From Enterobacter sp. BIGb0383 (lineage in GTDB: Bacteria > Pseudomonadota > Gammaproteobacteria > Enterobacterales > Enterobacteriaceae), in assembly GCF_003751845.1 (NCBI RefSeq), contig NZ_RJKQ01000002.1, positions 1,364,001 through 1,428,000 of the forward strand: a DNA stretch of 64,000 nt, read 5' to 3'. Positions 44,396 through 54,556 of this stretch are shown piece by piece. The notes beneath the pieces were generated by a model, which saw only the letters and a program-made list of their open reading frames with translations, did no database searches and was not told the origin of the DNA. Both the position numbers and the translations under genes were made by a program. Within the stretch, counting starts at the first letter, position 1, and each line of letters begins with the position of its first letter.

Positions 44396-45286
44396 ATGAG
44401 TCAGTCAGAGTTTGATCAAGGCTTTCCCAACGGCATCGGCCTCGCCCCGTATCTGCGCATGAAGCAGGAAGGGATGACGGAGAACGAAAGCCGTATTGTG
44501 GACTGGTTACTGACACCGGGTAATCTGAGCGACGCGCCGGCCATCAAGGATGTCGCTGAAGCCTTAACCGTATCGGAAGCGATGATCGTTAAGGTGTCGA
44601 AACTGCTGGGCTTCAGCGGCTTTCGCAACCTGCGTAGCGCGCTGGTTGACTACTTTTCGCAGTCCGAGCAGGTGTTACCTGCTGAACTGGCTTTTGATGA
44701 AGCACCGCAGGATGTGGTGAACAAGGTGTTCAACATTACGTTGCGCACCATTATGGAAGGACAGTCGATCGTCAATGTGGATGAGATCCACCGCGCCGCC
44801 CGCTTCTTTCACCAGGCGAAGCAGCGCGATCTCTACGGCGTCGGCGGGTCTAACGCCATCTGTGCTGATATACACCATAAGCTGCTGCGTATCGGTGTCC
44901 GAAGCCAGGTGTATCAGGATGCGCACATCATGATGATGTCCGCGTCACTGCTCCAGGAAGGTGACGTGGTTCTGGTGGTGTCGCACTCCGGACGCACCAG
45001 TGATTTAAAAGCAGCGGTCGAACTGGCGAAAAAGAATGGCGCAAAAATTATTTGTATTACCCATAGCTATCATTCGCCGATCGCTAAACTTGCAGACTTT
45101 ATTATTTGCTCGCCAGCACCAGAGACCCCTTTATTGGGACGCAATGCCTCAGCACGGATATTACAATTAACACTACTGGACGCCTTTTTTGTTTCAGTAG
45201 CCCAACAAAACATTGAACAGGCTACAGTCAATATGGAAAAGACCGGTGCGATAGTTGATTTCTTCTCACCGGGCGCACTGAAGTAA
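44396..45286 (+). CDS. alsR: RpiR-family repressor AlsR of allose genes and rpiB
   Basis: 296 residues. N-terminal RpiR-type helix-turn-helix (about 25-85: MTENESRIVDWLLTPG to EALTVSEAMIVKVSKLLGFS) and C-terminal SIS sugar-phosphate-binding domain (about 130-265: LYGVGGSNAICADIHHKLLR, VSHSGRTSDLKAAVELAKKN). It represses rpiB and als transcription in E. coli, with an allose-derived inducer. It stands divergent from rpiB and upstream of alsB on the same strand, separated from alsB by a hairpin. Confidence 0.94.
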   Translation: MSQSEFDQGFPNGIGLAPYLRMKQEGMTENESRIVDWLLTPGNLSDAPAIKDVAEALTVSEAMIVKVSKLLGFSGFRNLRSALVDYFSQSEQVLPAELAFDEAPQDVVNKVFNITLRTIMEGQSIVNVDEIHRAARFFHQAKQRDLYGVGGSNAICADIHHKLLRIGVRSQVYQDAHIMMMSASLLQEGDVVLVVSHSGRTSDLKAAVELAKKNGAKIICITHSYHSPIAKLADFIICSPAPETPLLGRNASARILQLTLLDAFFVSVAQQNIEQATVNMEKTGAIVDFFSPGALK

Positions 45287-45295
45287 GACAAAAAA

Positions 45296-45322
45296 GGTGA
45301 GTCTCATATTATGAGGCTCACC
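45296..45322 (+). terminator. Hairpin between alsR and alsB
   Basis: GGTGAGTCTCAT pairs with ATGAGGCTCACC (12 bp, one G-T pair) around the loop ATT. There is no T tract after it, so it may only reduce read-through or mark an mRNA end. Confidence 0.5.
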
Positions 45323-45350
45323 AAAATAAACCCTATAAGAGAATACTGCT

Positions 45351-46289
45351 ATGAATAAATATCTGAAAATATTCAGCGGCGCCGCTATGGGCTTAATGCT
45401 GTCCACCAGTGCATTCGCCGCCGCCGATTACGCCATAGTATTAAAAACCTTATCTAATCCGTTCTGGGTGGATATGAAAAAAGGTATTGAAGACGAAGCA
45501 AAAACCCTCGGCGTTAGCGTGGATATTTTTGCCTCACCGTCTGAAGGCGATTTTCAGTCTCAGCTGCAGTTATTCGAAGATTTAAGCAATAAGAATTATA
45601 AGGGTATTGCCTTTGCACCGCTCTCCTCGGTGAATCTGGTGATGCCGGTTTCCCGCGCCTGGCAAAAAGGCATTTACCTGGTCAATCTCGATGAAAAAAT
45701 CGATATGGACAACCTGAAAAAAGCGGGCGGTAACGTTGAGGCCTTCGTCACCACCGATAACGTCGCCGTGGGGTCCAGAGGCGCGAACTTTATTATTAAA
45801 ACGCTCGGTGATGCCGGCGGTGAAGTCGCTATTATTGAAGGTAAAGCCGGTAATGCTTCCGGTGAAGCGCGCCGCAACGGTGCCACCGACGCCTTTAAAA
45901 AAGCCAGCCAGATCAAGCTGGTCGCCAGCCAGCCCGGCGACTGGGATCGCATTAAGGCGCTGGATGTCGCGACCAACGTACTGCAGCGTAACCCGAACCT
46001 GAAAGCCTTCTACTGCGCCAACGATACCATGGCAATGGGCGTGGCCCAGGCCGTGGCTAACGCAGGCAAAACCGGCCAGATCATGGTCGTCGGCACCGAC
46101 GGTATTCCGGAAGCCCGTAAAATGGTTGATGCCGGGCAGATGACCGCCACCGTCGCGCAGAACCCGGCGGATATCGGTGCAACCGGCCTGAAACTGCTGG
46201 TCGATGCCGCGAAGACCGGCAAGGTTATCCCACTGGATAAAACGCCGAAGTACAAGCTGGTTGATTCCATTCTGGTTACGAAGCAATAA
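45351..46289 (+). CDS. alsB: D-allose-binding periplasmic protein AlsB
   Basis: The substrate-binding protein of the allose ABC importer. 312 residues with a signal peptide (MNKYLKIFSGAAMGLMLSTS, then AFAA) and the two-lobe ribose-binding-protein fold: DYAIVLKTLSNPFWVDMKKG at the start of the mature part, FYCANDTMAMGVAQAV and GTDGIPEARKMVDAGQMTAT in the second lobe. It is first in the alsBACEK operon. A 12-bp hairpin follows it, as is common after highly expressed binding proteins. Confidence 0.95.
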   Translation: MNKYLKIFSGAAMGLMLSTSAFAAADYAIVLKTLSNPFWVDMKKGIEDEAKTLGVSVDIFASPSEGDFQSQLQLFEDLSNKNYKGIAFAPLSSVNLVMPVSRAWQKGIYLVNLDEKIDMDNLKKAGGNVEAFVTTDNVAVGSRGANFIIKTLGDAGGEVAIIEGKAGNASGEARRNGATDAFKKASQIKLVASQPGDWDRIKALDVATNVLQRNPNLKAFYCANDTMAMGVAQAVANAGKTGQIMVVGTDGIPEARKMVDAGQMTATVAQNPADIGATGLKLLVDAAKTGKVIPLDKTPKYKLVDSILVTKQ

Positions 46290-46302
46290 GATAACGCAGT
46301 CC

Positions 46303-46330
46303 TTTATCCTCTCCTTCCGGAGAGGATAAA
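46303..46330 (+). promoter_or_regulatory. Intercistronic hairpin alsB-alsA
   Basis: TTTATCCTCTCC, loop TTCC, GGAGAGGATAAA: a perfect 12-bp stem between the alsB stop and the alsA start. Such hairpins usually stabilise the upstream message and give more binding protein than ATPase. Confidence 0.6.
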
Positions 46331-46346
46331 CATAGTGAGGTTGATT

Positions 46347-47879
46347 ATGGTCACGCCATATATATCGATGGCGGGGATCGGCAAATCCTTTGGTCCGGTT
46401 CACGCATTAAAATCGGTTGATTTAACTGTTTATACCCATGAGATCCATGCGTTATTAGGGGAGAATGGTGCCGGTAAATCAACATTAATGAAAGTGCTGT
46501 CGGGTATTCATGAACCGACTAAAGGTTCCATCGCAATTAATAACGTTAATTACGATAAGCTGGATCATAAACTGGCGGCCCAGCTTGGTATCGGCATTAT
46601 TTATCAGGAACTCAGCGTTATTGATGAATTAACCGTGCTGGAAAACTTATTTATTGGTCGTCATCTGACAAAAAAAGTGTGTGGCATTAACGTGATTGAC
46701 TGGAAAGAGATGCGCGTTCGTGCGGCGATGATGCTGCTGCGCGTCGGCTTAAAGGTAAATCTCGAAGAGAAAGTGGCGAACTTATCCATTAGCCACAAGC
46801 AGATGCTGGAAATTGCTAAAACCTTAATGCTCGATGCCAAAGTGATCATTATGGACGAGCCGACCTCCTCGCTGACCAATAAAGAGGTCGACTACCTGTT
46901 CCTGATTATGAATCAGCTGCGCAAAGAGGGCACCGCTATCGTCTATATCTCGCACAAGCTGGCGGAGATCCGCCGCATCTGCGATCGCTATACGGTGATG
47001 AAGGATGGCAGCAGCGTCTGCAGCGGGATGGTCAGCGACGTCAGCAATGATGAAATCGTCCGCCTGATGGTCGGTCGCGAGCTGCAAAACCGTTTTAACG
47101 CGATGAAAGAGAGCACCGGCAATATCGTGCGCGACACGGTATTCGAAGTGAAAAACGTCACCAGCCGCGATAAGAAAAAGGTCCGTGATATCTCCTTTAG
47201 CGTTAACCGTGGCGAAATTCTTGGCTTTGCCGGGCTGGTCGGCTCCGGGCGCACCGAGCTGATGGACTGCCTGTTCGGCGTTGATAAGCGCAGCAGCGGC
47301 GAAATTCGCCTCAACGGCAAGGTTATCTCGCCCCGCTCACCGCTGGACGCACTGAAAAAAGGCATGGGCTACATCACCGAAAGCCGCCGCGACAACGGCT
47401 TCTTTCCCAACTTCTCCATTGCGCAAAATATGGCGCTTAGCCGCAGCCTCAAAAACGGCGGCTATAAGGGTGCGATGGGGCTGTTCCACGAATCCGATGA
47501 GGGCAACATCGCCGAACAGCAGCGACAGCTGCTGGGGCTGAAATGCCACTCGGTCGGGCAGAACATTACCGAGCTGTCCGGCGGTAATCAGCAGAAGGTG
47601 CTGATTTCCAAATGGCTGTGCTGCAACCCTGAGGTCATCATCTTCGATGAACCAACCCGTGGCATCGACGTCGGCGCCAAAGCCGAAATTTATAAAGTGA
47701 TGCGTCAACTGGCCGACGACGGAAAAGTCATCCTGATGGTGTCATCCGAACTTCCTGAAATTATCGCCGTCTGCGACCGCATCGCCGTGTTCTGCGAAGG
47801 GCGACTGACGCAAATCCTGACCAATCGCGACGATATGAGCGAAGAGGAGATTATGGCATGGGCATTACCTCAAGAGTAA
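46347..47879 (+). CDS. alsA: D-allose ABC transporter ATP-binding protein AlsA
   Basis: A sugar-type ATPase with two tandem nucleotide-binding domains, 510 residues. First domain: Walker A GENGAGKST, an ABC signature-like LSISHKQ and Walker B IIMDEPTSSL. Second domain: GLVGSGRTEL in the P-loop position, LSGGNQQKV signature and IIFDEPTRGID. The ATG at 46347 gives the E. coli-like start (M-TPYISMAGIGKSFGPVHAL) behind GAGG. A GTG at 46335 would add four residues. It couples by a 22-base overlap with alsC. Confidence 0.95.
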   Translation: MVTPYISMAGIGKSFGPVHALKSVDLTVYTHEIHALLGENGAGKSTLMKVLSGIHEPTKGSIAINNVNYDKLDHKLAAQLGIGIIYQELSVIDELTVLENLFIGRHLTKKVCGINVIDWKEMRVRAAMMLLRVGLKVNLEEKVANLSISHKQMLEIAKTLMLDAKVIIMDEPTSSLTNKEVDYLFLIMNQLRKEGTAIVYISHKLAEIRRICDRYTVMKDGSSVCSGMVSDVSNDEIVRLMVGRELQNRFNAMKESTGNIVRDTVFEVKNVTSRDKKKVRDISFSVNRGEILGFAGLVGSGRTELMDCLFGVDKRSSGEIRLNGKVISPRSPLDALKKGMGYITESRRDNGFFPNFSIAQNMALSRSLKNGGYKGAMGLFHESDEGNIAEQQRQLLGLKCHSVGQNITELSGGNQQKVLISKWLCCNPEVIIFDEPTRGIDVGAKAEIYKVMRQLADDGKVILMVSSELPEIIAVCDRIAVFCEGRLTQILTNRDDMSEEEIMAWALPQE

Positions 47880-48838
47880 AAGGCGAGGCGAGCGAGAAAA
47901 AGCCGTTTAATTTCGCCCTGTTCTGGGACAAATACGGCACCTTCTTTATCCTGGCGATTATCGTGACGATCTTCGGCGGCCTGTCGCCGGAGTATTTCCT
48001 GACCACCAATAATATCCGACAGATCTTTGTCCAGAGCTCGGTGACGGTGCTGATCGGCATGGGGGAATTCTTTGCCATCTTAGTGGCCGGGATCGACCTC
48101 TCCGTCGGCGCAATCCTCGCACTTTCCGGGATGGTGACCGCGAAACTGATGCTGGCCGGCGTCGACCCGTTCACGGCGGCGCTGATCGGCGGTGTATTGG
48201 TCGGCGGCGCGCTGGGCGCGATCAACGGCTGTCTGGTCAACTGGACCGGTCTGCACCCGTTTATCATCACCCTCGGCACCAACGCCATCTTCCGCGGCAT
48301 CACGCTGGTGATCTCCGATGCCAACTCGGTCTACGGGTTCTCATTCGACTTTGTGAACTTCTTCGCCGCCAGCCCGCTCGGTATTCCGGTGCCGGTGATC
48401 TTCTCCCTGATTGTGGCGCTGATCCTCTGGTTCCTGACCACCCGTATGCGGCTGGGACGCAATATCTATGCCCTCGGCGGGAATAAAAACTCCGCTTTCT
48501 ACTCCGGTATTGATGTGAAGTTCCACATTCTGGTGGTGTTCATTATCTCCGGCGTGTGTGCGGGTCTTGCGGGAGTTGTTTCCACCGCTCGCCTCGGGGC
48601 CGCAGAGCCGCTGGCCGGAATGGGCTTCGAAACCTACGCCATCGCCAGCGCTATTATCGGCGGCACCAGCTTCTTTGGCGGCAAGGGCCGTATTTTCTCG
48701 GTGGTGATTGGCGGCCTGATTATCGGCACCATCAACAACGGGCTCAATATTCTACAGGTACAAACCTACTACCAGCTGGTGGTGATGGGTGGGCTGATTA
48801 TCGCCGCCGTTGCCCTCGACAGACTGATCAGTAAATAA
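47858..48838 (+). CDS. alsC: D-allose ABC transporter permease AlsC
   Basis: The inner-membrane channel of the allose importer, 326 residues and about ten membrane segments. It is very close to E. coli AlsC. The permease motif is seen in FFAILVAGIDLSVGAILALS and in GGTSFFGGKGRIFSVVIGGL near the C-terminus. It overlaps the end of alsA, which points to translational coupling. alsE follows after 25 bases. Confidence 0.95.
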   Translation: MGITSRVKGEASEKKPFNFALFWDKYGTFFILAIIVTIFGGLSPEYFLTTNNIRQIFVQSSVTVLIGMGEFFAILVAGIDLSVGAILALSGMVTAKLMLAGVDPFTAALIGGVLVGGALGAINGCLVNWTGLHPFIITLGTNAIFRGITLVISDANSVYGFSFDFVNFFAASPLGIPVPVIFSLIVALILWFLTTRMRLGRNIYALGGNKNSAFYSGIDVKFHILVVFIISGVCAGLAGVVSTARLGAAEPLAGMGFETYAIASAIIGGTSFFGGKGRIFSVVIGGLIIGTINNGLNILQVQTYYQLVVMGGLIIAAVALDRLISK

Positions 48839-48863
48839 ATTCGTCGTATTCCAGGAGTTAATT

Positions 48864-49559
48864 ATGAAGATCTCTCCCTCGCTGATGTGTATGGATCTGG
48901 TGAAATTTAAAGAACAGATCGAGTTTATCGACACCCATGCTGACTACTTCCATATCGACATTATGGACGGCCATTTTGTCCCTAATCTGACCCTGTCGCC
49001 GTTCTTTGTCAGCCAGGTCAAGAAGCTGGCCAGCAAGCCGCTGGACTGCCATCTGATGGTCACCCGGCCACAGGACTATATCAGCCAGCTGGCAAGCGCG
49101 GGCGCGGACTTTATCACCCTGCATCCGGAAACCCTTAACGGCCAGGCCTTCCGCCTGATCGAAGAGATCCGCCGTCACGGTATGAAAGTCGGACTGATCC
49201 TCAACCCGGAAACCCCGGTCGAGGCAATGAAATACTATATTCATAAGGCGGACAAGGTGACGGTGATGACCGTCGACCCGGGCTTTGCCGGACAGCCGTT
49301 TATTCCGGAAATGCTGGATAAGATTGCCGAGCTGAAAGCCTGGCGCGAGCGCGAAGGTCTGAGCTACGAAATTGAGATCGACGGATCCTGCAACCAGGCG
49401 ACCTACCAGCGTCTGATGGCGGCGGGTGCAGATGTCTTTATCGTCGGCACTTCCGGGCTGTTTAACCACGCCGAGCAGATTGATGATGCCTGGCAGGTGA
49501 TGGCCCAACAGATCCTGGCGGCGAAAAACGAGGGTCAACCTCATGCGCGAACAGCATAA
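48864..49559 (+). CDS. alsE: D-allulose-6-phosphate 3-epimerase AlsE
   Basis: Converts D-allulose-6-P to fructose-6-P, the exit of the allose pathway into glycolysis. 231-residue TIM barrel of the ribulose-phosphate epimerase family: [27 protein letters not shown] (metal-binding His and Asp), [11 protein letters not shown] and [18 protein letters not shown] with the catalytic Asp, and EIEIDGSCN. An AGGAG lies before the ATG. Its end overlaps alsK by 17 bases. Confidence 0.95.
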   Translation: MKISPSLMCMDLVKFKEQIEFIDTHADYFHIDIMDGHFVPNLTLSPFFVSQVKKLASKPLDCHLMVTRPQDYISQLASAGADFITLHPETLNGQAFRLIEEIRRHGMKVGLILNPETPVEAMKYYIHKADKVTVMTVDPGFAGQPFIPEMLDKIAELKAWREREGLSYEIEIDGSCNQATYQRLMAAGADVFIVGTSGLFNHAEQIDDAWQVMAQQILAAKNEGQPHARTA

Positions 49560-50457
49560 GGTCGTGGCAGGCGTGGATATGGGCGCGACCCATATCCGCT
49601 TTTGCCTGCAGGCCGAGGACGGGACGGTGCTGCACTGTGAAAAACGCCGTACCGCCGAGGCGATTGAAGGTGGCGTGGTGGCCGGTATCAGCGCACTGAT
49701 CCTGGCCCAGAGCGAACGCCTGCAGGCCCGCTGTCTCGGGCTGGTCATGGGGTTTCCGGCGCTGGTTGGCCGGGATAAGCGCACGGTGATCTCGACGCCT
49801 AATCTGCCGCTGACAGCGGAAACCCTGGCCAGTCTTGCCGACCAGCTGGAAACGGCCCTGGGCTGCCCGGTAGAGTTCGCCCGCGACGTCAACCTGCAGC
49901 TCTCCTTCGACGTGCAGGAGAACGATTTGGCCGACGGCCAGGTGCTGGCGGCCTATCTCGGTACCGGAATGGGCTTCGCCATCTGGCTGAACGGTGCGCC
50001 CTGGACCGGTGCGCACGGCGTAGCCGGTGAACTGGGGCATATCCCGCAGGGCGATATGCAGCAGACCTGCGCCTGCGGCAACCCAGGATGCCTGGAAACC
50101 GTCTGTTCCGGGGTGGCGCTGCGCCGCTGGTATGAACAGCAGCCCCGCGAGTACGACCTGGGCGATCTCTTTCTCCATGCCGTCGATGAACCCTTTGTGC
50201 AGGCCCTGTTGCACCATGCCGCACGGGCGATAGCCACCAGCATCAATTTGTTCGACCCGGATGCGGTGATCCTCGGCGGCGGGGTGATGGATATGCCCGG
50301 CTTCCCACGGGACACGCTGATAGCCCTGACGAAGCAGCACGTTCGCCGTCCCCTGCCCTGGCAGGCAGTGCGCTTTATCGCCGCATCCTCCTCTTCGTTT
50401 AACGGTGCCCGGGGTGCTGCCGCCCTCGCCCACAGTCAGTTTATCACCCGCCAGTAA
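49543..50457 (+). CDS. alsK: D-allose kinase AlsK
   Basis: A ROK-family kinase, ATP-dependent, making allose-6-phosphate. 304 residues. The N-terminal phosphate loop [13 protein letters not shown], the sugar-binding region ending [10 protein letters not shown] and the ROK zinc motif [15 protein letters not shown] are visible. The C-terminus ([20 protein letters not shown]) is adenosine-binding. It is the last gene of the als operon and starts within alsE. Together AlsK, RpiB and AlsE take allose to fructose-6-P. Confidence 0.94.
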   Translation: MREQHKVVAGVDMGATHIRFCLQAEDGTVLHCEKRRTAEAIEGGVVAGISALILAQSERLQARCLGLVMGFPALVGRDKRTVISTPNLPLTAETLASLADQLETALGCPVEFARDVNLQLSFDVQENDLADGQVLAAYLGTGMGFAIWLNGAPWTGAHGVAGELGHIPQGDMQQTCACGNPGCLETVCSGVALRRWYEQQPREYDLGDLFLHAVDEPFVQALLHHAARAIATSINLFDPDAVILGGGVMDMPGFPRDTLIALTKQHVRRPLPWQAVRFIAASSSSFNGARGAAALAHSQFITRQ

Positions 50458-50460
50458 TCC

Positions 50461-50498
50461 TCCGGCGGGCCACGCAAAAACAGACGTTGCCCGCCGGA
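50461..50498 (+). terminator. Hairpin after the als operon
   Basis: TCCGGCGGGC and GCCCGCCGGA (50489-50498) form a perfect 10-bp stem with an 18-base loop. There is no T tract, so it may be a Rho-dependent end or 3'-protecting structure. Confidence 0.5.
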
Positions 50499-50634
50499 AT
50501 CTGCCCTTACCCTGTTCTTCGTCAGGGTTTTGACCAAAACTCGCCCGTAATATCCGGCAATACCCACAATAAACATATTGCTTATCGCGTGCATAATGCA
50601 TGCTCAGGACCCTTCGATTCACGGGAGCGAAGAG

Positions 50635-52782
50635 ATGGAAAAAATCATGACGGTTTGTCCCTACTGCGCATCAGGCTGCAAAATCAACCTGGTCGTGGAG
50701 AACGGCAGTATCGTCCGGGCGGAAGCGGCTCAGGGGAAGAACAACCAGGGTACGCTATGTCTGAAGGGCTATTACGGCTGGGATTTTATTAACGATACCC
50801 GGATCCTGACCCCGCGCCTGCAAACGCCGATGATTCGCCGCAAGCGCGGCGGAAAGCTGGAATCCGTCAGCTGGGACGAAGCCCTGGACTACGTGGCCGG
50901 GCGCCTGAGCGCCATTAAGGCCAAACATGGCCCTGACGCTATCCAGACCACCGGCTCGTCACGCGGCACGGGGAATGAAACCAACTATGTGATGCAGAAA
51001 TTTGCACGCGCCGTTATAGGTACCAATAACGTCGACTGCTGCGCACGCGTCTGACACGGCCCTTCGGTTGCAGGTCTGCACCAGTCGGTCGGCAATGGCG
51101 CAATGAGCAATGCCATCACGGAAATTGACAATACGGATTTAGTGTTCGTCTTCGGTTACAACCCGGCGGACTCACACCCCATTGTGGCGAATCATATTCT
51201 GAACGCCAGACGCAACGGGGCGAAGATTATCGTCTGCGATCCGCGCAGAATCGAAACGGCGCGTATTGCGGATATGCACCTGGCGCTGAAAAACGGCTCA
51301 AATATCGCCCTGCTGAACGCCCTCGGCCACGTGATGATCGCCGAGAACCTGTATGACGCGGCCTTTGTCGCCGGACGTACCGAAGGCTTCGAGGAGTACC
51401 GCAAAATCGTCGAGGGCTATACGCCGGAATCGGTGGAAAGCATTACCGGCGTCAGCGCAGCGGAGATCCGCCAGGCGGCACGTCTGTATGCCACGGCGAA
51501 GACCGCCACTATCCTGTGGGGAATGGGTGTCACCCAGTTTTACCAGGGGGTGGAAACCGTTCGCGCCCTGACCAGCCTGGCGATGCTGACCGGCAACCTC
51601 GGGAAGCCCCACGTCGGGGTCAACCCGGTGCGCGGCCAGAACAACGTTCAGGGCGCCTGCGACATGGGCGCGCTGCCGGATATCTATCCCGGCTACCAAA
51701 GCGTCAGAGTCCCGGAATACCGGGAGAAGTTTGCCCGGGCCTGGGGCGTAGAAACCCTGCCGGAGGAGCCTGGCTATCGCATCAGCGAGTTGCCGCACAG
51801 GGTCGCTCACGGCGAGGTTCGTGCGGCGTATATTATGGGCGAAGACCCGCTCCAGACCGATGCAGAGCTTCCGGCCGTGCGCCAGGCCTTTGCCGATATG
51901 GAACTGGTTATCGTCCAGGATATCTTTATGACCAAAACCGCTGCGGCAGCGGACGTGATCCTGCCCTCAACGTCCTGGGGCGAGCATGAAGGGATCTATA
52001 CCGCAGCCGACCGCGGCTTCCAGCGCTTCTTTAAGGCGGTCGAACCGAAGTGGGACCTGAAAACCGACTGGCAGATTATCAGCGAAATCTCGACCCGAAT
52101 GGGCTACCCGATGCACTACGACAATACGCAGCAGATTTGGGACGAGCTACGCCATCTCTGCCCCGGCTATCTCGGTGCCACCTATGAGAAAATAGGTGAG
52201 CTGGGCTATATCCAGTGGCCGTGTCGGGATGAGTCAGAGGCGGACCAGGGCACGTCGTATCTGTTTAAAGAGCGCTTCGATACCCCGAACGGGCTGGCCC
52301 AGTTCTATACCTGTGACTGGGTTGCGCCAATCGACAAGGTGACGGAAGAGTTTCCGATGGTGCTCTCCACGGTGCGCGAAGTGGGCCACTACTCCGGCCG
52401 ATCGATGACCGGCAACTGCGCGGCGCTGGTCGCGCTGGCGGACGAACCGGGCTATGCGCAGATCAACACCGCCGACGCCGAACGGTTAGGGATTGAAGAT
52501 AACGCCCTGGTCTGGGTCACGTCACGTAAAGGACGGGTTATCACCCGCGCTCAGGTCAGCGAACGGCCGAACAAAGGCGCGGTGTATATGACCTACCAGT
52601 GGTGGATTGGTGCCTGTAACGAGCTGGTGGCGGAAAACCTCAGTCCGATAACCAAAACGCCGGAGTATAAGTACTGCGCCGTGCGCGTGGAGTCTATCGC
52701 CGATCAGCATGCCGCCGAGCAGTATGTGATTGATGAGTACGACGCGCTGAAGGCCAGGCTGCTGGAGAGTGCGCAGGGGTAA
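50635..52782 (+). CDS. fdhF: Formate dehydrogenase H, selenocysteine-containing (in-frame TGA read as Sec140)
   Basis: Oxidises formate as part of the formate-hydrogen lyase complex. The 715 residues equal the E. coli length. The N-terminal 4Fe-4S cluster has Cys8, Cys11, Cys15 and Cys42. The TGA at 51052-51054 (CCARV-U-HGPS) is residue 140, the molybdenum ligand. The bases after it can fold like the E. coli SECIS element. The molybdopterin-binding regions are intact on both sides. The ATG at 50635 gives MEKIMTVCPYCASGC. Downstream is a strong terminator shared with gltP. It would need selABCD and molybdenum cofactor genes from elsewhere. Confidence 0.96.
51052..51093 (+). promoter_or_regulatory. 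Sec-insertion TGA and SECIS element of fdhF
   Basis: The TGA is followed directly by a stem-loop-capable sequence, with GGTTGCAGGTCTGCACC (51066-51082) as the upper hairpin. This upper part matches the E. coli fdhF SECIS that binds SelB, and here only a few bases of the lower part differ. Confidence 0.85.
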
Positions 52783-52788
52783 TAAACA

Positions 52789-52819
52789 AAAACGCCGGAG
52801 CAGTGCTCCGGCGTTTTTA
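52789..52819. terminator. Bidirectional terminator between fdhF and gltP
   Basis: AAAACGCCGGAGC, loop AGT, GCTCCGGCGTTTTT: an almost perfect palindrome with A and T runs on the two sides. It serves both converging genes. Confidence 0.92.
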
Positions 52820-52833
52820 TAGGTAAAGACAGC

Positions 52834-54147
52834 TTACGAGTTTGCGGTCTTATCGAATTTGCCCAGCACCTCACGCTCATAGGCCAGCGCTTTGTTGCGG
52901 TCAAACTTGTGTTCCCACTTGGCAATCACCAGCACCGCCAGTGCATTGCCCACCACGTTCAGCGCCGTACGCGCCATATCGAGGATACGGTCTACGCCCG
53001 CAATAAAGGCCAGGCCTTCCAGCGGAATACCGACGCTGCCGAGCGTGGCCAGCAGTACCACAAAGGAGACGCCTGGCACGCCTGCAATCCCCTTCGAGGT
53101 GACCATCAGCGTCAGGACCAGGATAATCTCCTGCCCAATCGACAGTTCAATACCGTACAGCTGGGCAATAAAGATCGCCGCGATGCTCTGGTACAGGGTA
53201 GAGCCGTCGAGGTTAAAGGAGTAGCCGGTCGGCACCACAAAGCTGGTGATCGACGCCGGTGCGCCGTAGGCTTCCATCTTCTCGATAATACGCGGCAGCA
53301 CGCTTTCGGAGCTGGCGGTCGAGTAGGCCAGAATCAGCTCATCCTTCAGGATGCGGATCAGCGTCCAGATACTCAGGCCGCACATCCGCGCCACCAGGCC
53401 CAGCACCACCAGCGCAAAGAACAGGATCGCCGCATAAACCAGGATAACCAGCTTGGCGAGCGGCCACAGGGACGCAAAGCCGAAGTTAGCCACGGTCACC
53501 GAGATCAGCGCAAATACACCGACCGGCGCGTAGCGCATCACCATATGGGTGACTTTGAACATGGTTTCCGAGATAGAGCGGAACACGGTCACCAGCGGCT
53601 CGCGATGGGCGGACGGCAGGGACGACAGGCCCAGACCAAAGAGCACCGAGAAGAAGATAATCGGCAGCATATCGCCCTTCGCCATCGAGGCAACGATATT
53701 GGTCGGGACCAGCGACAGAATGGTGCCCATCAGGCCATGCGCGTGGCTCTGCACTTCCGCCGTGGTGCTCTGGTATTTCGAAATATCCACCGTTGCCAGC
53801 TGGGACATATCAATGCCCGCGCCCGGCTGGAACACATTCGCCAGCGTAATGCCGAGAATAATGGCCACCGTGGTGATCACTTCGAAATAAAGAATGGTTT
53901 TAGCACCAATGCGCCCGAGCTGTTTCGCATCACCGACGCCTGCAATCCCCACAATCAGTGTGGAAATAACAATCGGCACCACGATCATCTTGATCAGATG
54001 GATAAAAATATCACCGGCGGGCGACAGCAGATTGGCAATCAACCAGTCACGGCTTTCGCTGTGATAATGCAGGTAGCTGCCCAGCAGAATACCCAGTATC
54101 AGGGCCAGCAAAATTTGCCAGGCCAGGCTGACTTTCGTTTTTCTCAT
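52834..54147 (-). CDS. gltP: Glutamate/aspartate:proton symporter GltP
   Basis: A DAACS-family inner-membrane transporter. From the ATG at 54147 the protein has 437 residues, the same as E. coli GltP, with the Ser-rich reentrant loop AYSTASSESVLPRIIEKMEA and the substrate-binding FVVPTGYSFNLDGSTLYQSI and VTSKGIAGVPGVSFVVL. TGAGGA stands before this ATG. Longer in-frame starts have no support. The gene is divergent from acs, and the nrf genes that separate the two in E. coli are absent. Confidence 0.95.
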   Translation of the reverse strand: MRKTKVSLAWQILLALILGILLGSYLHYHSESRDWLIANLLSPAGDIFIHLIKMIVVPIVISTLIVGIAGVGDAKQLGRIGAKTILYFEVITTVAIILGITLANVFQPGAGIDMSQLATVDISKYQSTTAEVQSHAHGLMGTILSLVPTNIVASMAKGDMLPIIFFSVLFGLGLSSLPSAHREPLVTVFRSISETMFKVTHMVMRYAPVGVFALISVTVANFGFASLWPLAKLVILVYAAILFFALVVLGLVARMCGLSIWTLIRILKDELILAYSTASSESVLPRIIEKMEAYGAPASITSFVVPTGYSFNLDGSTLYQSIAAIFIAQLYGIELSIGQEIILVLTLMVTSKGIAGVPGVSFVVLLATLGSVGIPLEGLAFIAGVDRILDMARTALNVVGNALAVLVIAKWEHKFDRNKALAYEREVLGKFDKTANS

Positions 54148-54556
54148 ATAACAAACATCCTCAATGAAGCGCCATTCCCATGTTTGTGTTGCAGAACGAC
54201 ACATACTGAAAGGGGTAATTCGTATTGCGGGGTTTTTCAACGCGCAAAATAAGTACCATCTGTATGGCATTCTGCGCAACCTTTTAAGAACAGGGCATTT
54301 CACTGAAATTAGCCATTAAAACGCTAATTTCTTCCAATAATCATACATAACTTATTGTTATGGAAAAGAATTATAAGTGGGTATTTTTGATAATTGAGAT
54401 AAGAAATTATTTTAGTTAAAAGAATCAGTTGCCGTATTTTCATACAATTCAGCCATTGCGTGATCCATCGCGCAAATAATAAACAAAGCCTGTAGCGCTC
54501 CTGTAATTAACGTTTACGTGACATATCCTTAACATCTTACAAGGAGAACAAAAGCT
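54148..54556. other. Divergent intergenic region gltP-acs
   Basis: About 410 bases carry the gltP and acs promoters. The acs side contains an imperfect inverted repeat TTGCGTGATCCATCGCGCAA (54457 onward). E. coli acs is controlled by CRP, Fis and IHF, but I cannot place those sites here with confidence. No gene is seen. Confidence 0.4.

Noticed and set aside
44396..45286. AlsR as a SIS-domain isomerase
   Set aside because: The N-terminal helix-turn-helix and synteny with rpiB and als show it is the RpiR-type repressor.
51052..51054. Apparent stop splitting fdhF into two genes
   Set aside because: This is the selenocysteine TGA at residue 140, with a SECIS-like hairpin after it; both halves align in one frame with FdhF.
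54148..54303. N-terminal extension of gltP
   Set aside because: The extra 52 residues lie in the promoter region; the ATG at 54147 has a good ribosome binding site and gives the E. coli length.
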